DNA of 64,000 bases, from contig NZ_JAAMQU010000002.1 of NCBI RefSeq assembly GCF_013522925.1, positions 1 through 64,000 on the forward strand. Reading direction: 5' to 3'. The notes under the pieces were generated by a model. It ran no database searches, was not told the DNA's origin, and saw only the letters and a program-made list of their open reading frames with translations. The stretch is from Pseudomonas japonica (GTDB lineage: Bacteria; Pseudomonadota; Gammaproteobacteria; Pseudomonadales; Pseudomonadaceae). Positions 62,838-64,000 of this stretch are shown in pieces (within the stretch, counting starts at the first letter, position 1; every line of letters starts with the position of its first letter). A program made the position numbers and the translations under genes.

Positions 62838-64000
62838 GTGACAAAAGCTCTGCAAGCCATCCGTGGCATGAACGACATCCTGCCCGAGCAGACTCCGCTG
62901 TGGCGTTACTTCGAAGGCACCGTGGCCGGCTTGCTGGACAGCTATGGCTATCGCCAGATCCGCATGCCTATCGTCGAGTTCACCGAGTTGTTCAAGCGCT
63001 CGATCGGCGAAGTCACCGACATCGTGGAAAAAGAGATGTACACCTTCGAGGACCGCAACGGTGATTCACTCACCCTGCGCCCCGAAGGTACCGCAGCCTG
63101 CGTGCGTGCGGTGCTGGAGCACGGCATCACCGGTGGTGGCCAGCCCCAGAAGCTCTGGTACATAGGCCCCATGTTCCGCCATGAGCGCCCACAGAAAGGC
63201 CGCTATCGCCAGTTCCACCAGATCGGCGTGGAAGTGTTCAACCTGGCCGGGCCGGATATCGACGCAGAATTGATCGCGCTTACCTGGCGCCTCTGGGGTG
63301 CCCTGGGCATTCGTGATGCAGTGACCCTGGAGCTCAACAGCCTGGGCACCAGCGAAGCCCGCGCCCGCTATCGCGACGCGCTGGTGGCATTTCTTTCCGA
63401 ACGGCTGGAGCAGCTGGACGAAGACAGCCAGCGTCGCCTGCAGACCAACCCGCTGCGTATCCTGGACAGTAAATCGCCAGAAACCCAGGCGCTGCTGGTC
63501 GATGCGCCGAAGCTGGCCGATTACCTGGACGAAGAGTCCAAGGTGCATTTCGACGGCCTGAAGGCCCGGCTGGACGCGGCGGGCATTCCGTACGTCATCA
63601 ATCCAAAGCTGGTTCGTGGCCTGGATTACTACTCCAAGACGGTATTCGAGTGGGTGACCGACAAGCTCGGCGCCCAGGGCACCGTCTGCGCGGGTGGCCG
63701 TTACGACGGGCTGGTGGAGCAGATGGGCGGCAAGCCTACGCCAGGCGTTGGGTTTGCGATGGGCATCGAGCGGCTTATCCTGCTGCTCGAAACCCTGGAG
63801 CAGGTCCCTGAATCCATTGCTCGCCAGGTAGACGTCTACCTGTGCGCGATCGGCGATGCAGCCGAGCTGGCCGCGCTCACCCTCTCCGAGCGGTTGCGCG
63901 ATGGCTCCCCTGCATTACGGCTGCAGGTGAATTCGGGCGGCGGCAGTTTCAAAAATCAGTTCAAGAAAGCCGACCGAAGCGGGGCGTTGTTCGCCCTCGT
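62838..64000 (+). CDS. hisS: Histidyl-tRNA synthetase (3' end outside window)
   Basis: The visible 387 residues hold the class II catalytic core: [18 protein letters not shown] (motif 2 region), [21 protein letters not shown], the histidine-binding motif [15 protein letters not shown], and [16 protein letters not shown] (motif 3). The anticodon-binding domain begins near DVYLCAIG and runs off the window. The GTG at 62838 follows TTAAGGA. It is 40 bp after ispG in the usual Pseudomonas order. Confidence 0.97.
   Translation, partial: MTKALQAIRGMNDILPEQTPLWRYFEGTVAGLLDSYGYRQIRMPIVEFTELFKRSIGEVTDIVEKEMYTFEDRNGDSLTLRPEGTAACVRAVLEHGITGGGQPQKLWYIGPMFRHERPQKGRYRQFHQIGVEVFNLAGPDIDAELIALTWRLWGALGIRDAVTLELNSLGTSEARARYRDALVAFLSERLEQLDEDSQRRLQTNPLRILDSKSPETQALLVDAPKLADYLDEESKVHFDGLKARLDAAGIPYVINPKLVRGLDYYSKTVFEWVTDKLGAQGTVCAGGRYDGLVEQMGGKPTPGVGFAMGIERLILLLETLEQVPESIARQVDVYLCAIGDAAELAALTLSERLRDGSPALRLQVNSGGGSFKNQFKKADRSGALFAL

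Overview
The window is a high-GC gammaproteobacterial chromosome segment from a member of the genus Pseudomonas. The strongest evidence is the housekeeping block queA-tgt-yajC-secD-secF, suhB, trmJ-cysE-iscR-iscSUA-hscBA-fdx-iscX, ndk-rlmN-pilW-rodZ-ispG-hisS (42.4-64 kb), an order typical of Pseudomonas. Scattered REP-like palindromes of the 'tgtaggagc...' type, a class I fumarase and a second threonine deaminase agree with this. The species cannot be fixed from the sequence alone.

Layout. 1-2.1 kb: the 3' end of a large CdiA-type exoprotein with its probable immunity gene. 2.4-6.5 kb: a giant CheB-CheR-PAS-histidine kinase-receiver fusion. 6.6-7.9 kb: a divergent oxidoreductase/HxlR regulator pair with a palindromic operator between them. 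8.0-9.8 kb: an ilvA paralogue preceded by what looks like a complete ribosome-mediated attenuator (an Ile-rich leader peptide and mutually exclusive hairpins). 9.8-15.6 kb: fumarase, a diguanylate cyclase translationally coupled to a 2Fe-2S flavoreductase, an HDOD protein, and azlCD. 15.7-20.2 kb: a sulfate-ester/sulfonate scavenging operon (AtsK-like dioxygenase plus a four-gene ABC importer). 20.4-23 kb: copAB copper resistance. 23-32.9 kb: accessory metabolism, namely a PL7 alginate lyase without a signal peptide, a patatin-like lipase whose catalytic residues are split by a multi-helix membrane insertion, an EamA transporter, a PfkB kinase/GH65 phosphorylase pair and a PRISE-type reductase. 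32.9-36.8 kb: a six-gene curli cluster, csgE-csgF-csgA-csgG-csgB-csgH, on the minus strand. 37-40.8 kb: a glycerate kinase, CdaR regulator and MFS transporter module for sugar acids. 40.8-42.4 kb: a Vitreoscilla-type hemoglobin, a VapBC-like toxin-antitoxin pair with a 10+10 bp palindrome, and tRNA-Leu(CAA). 42.4-64 kb: the conserved housekeeping block, including a readable IscR type-1 site.

How the parts fit. Several modules bear on surface life and biofilm: CDI, curli, c-di-GMP synthesis, alginate lyase and pilW. Others cover nutrient scavenging (sulfate esters, sugar acids, alpha-glucosides) and stress (copper, hemoglobin, Fe-S assembly). Translational coupling by 4-20 bp overlaps is frequent. 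No CRISPR array, insertion sequence, prophage or origin was seen. The most interesting items are the ilvA attenuator, the CdiA/immunity tip, the split-catalytic-site patatin, the arrangement of the curli operon and the isolated kinase-GH65 pair. All functions are inferred by reading motifs and recalled family features; no database search was run.
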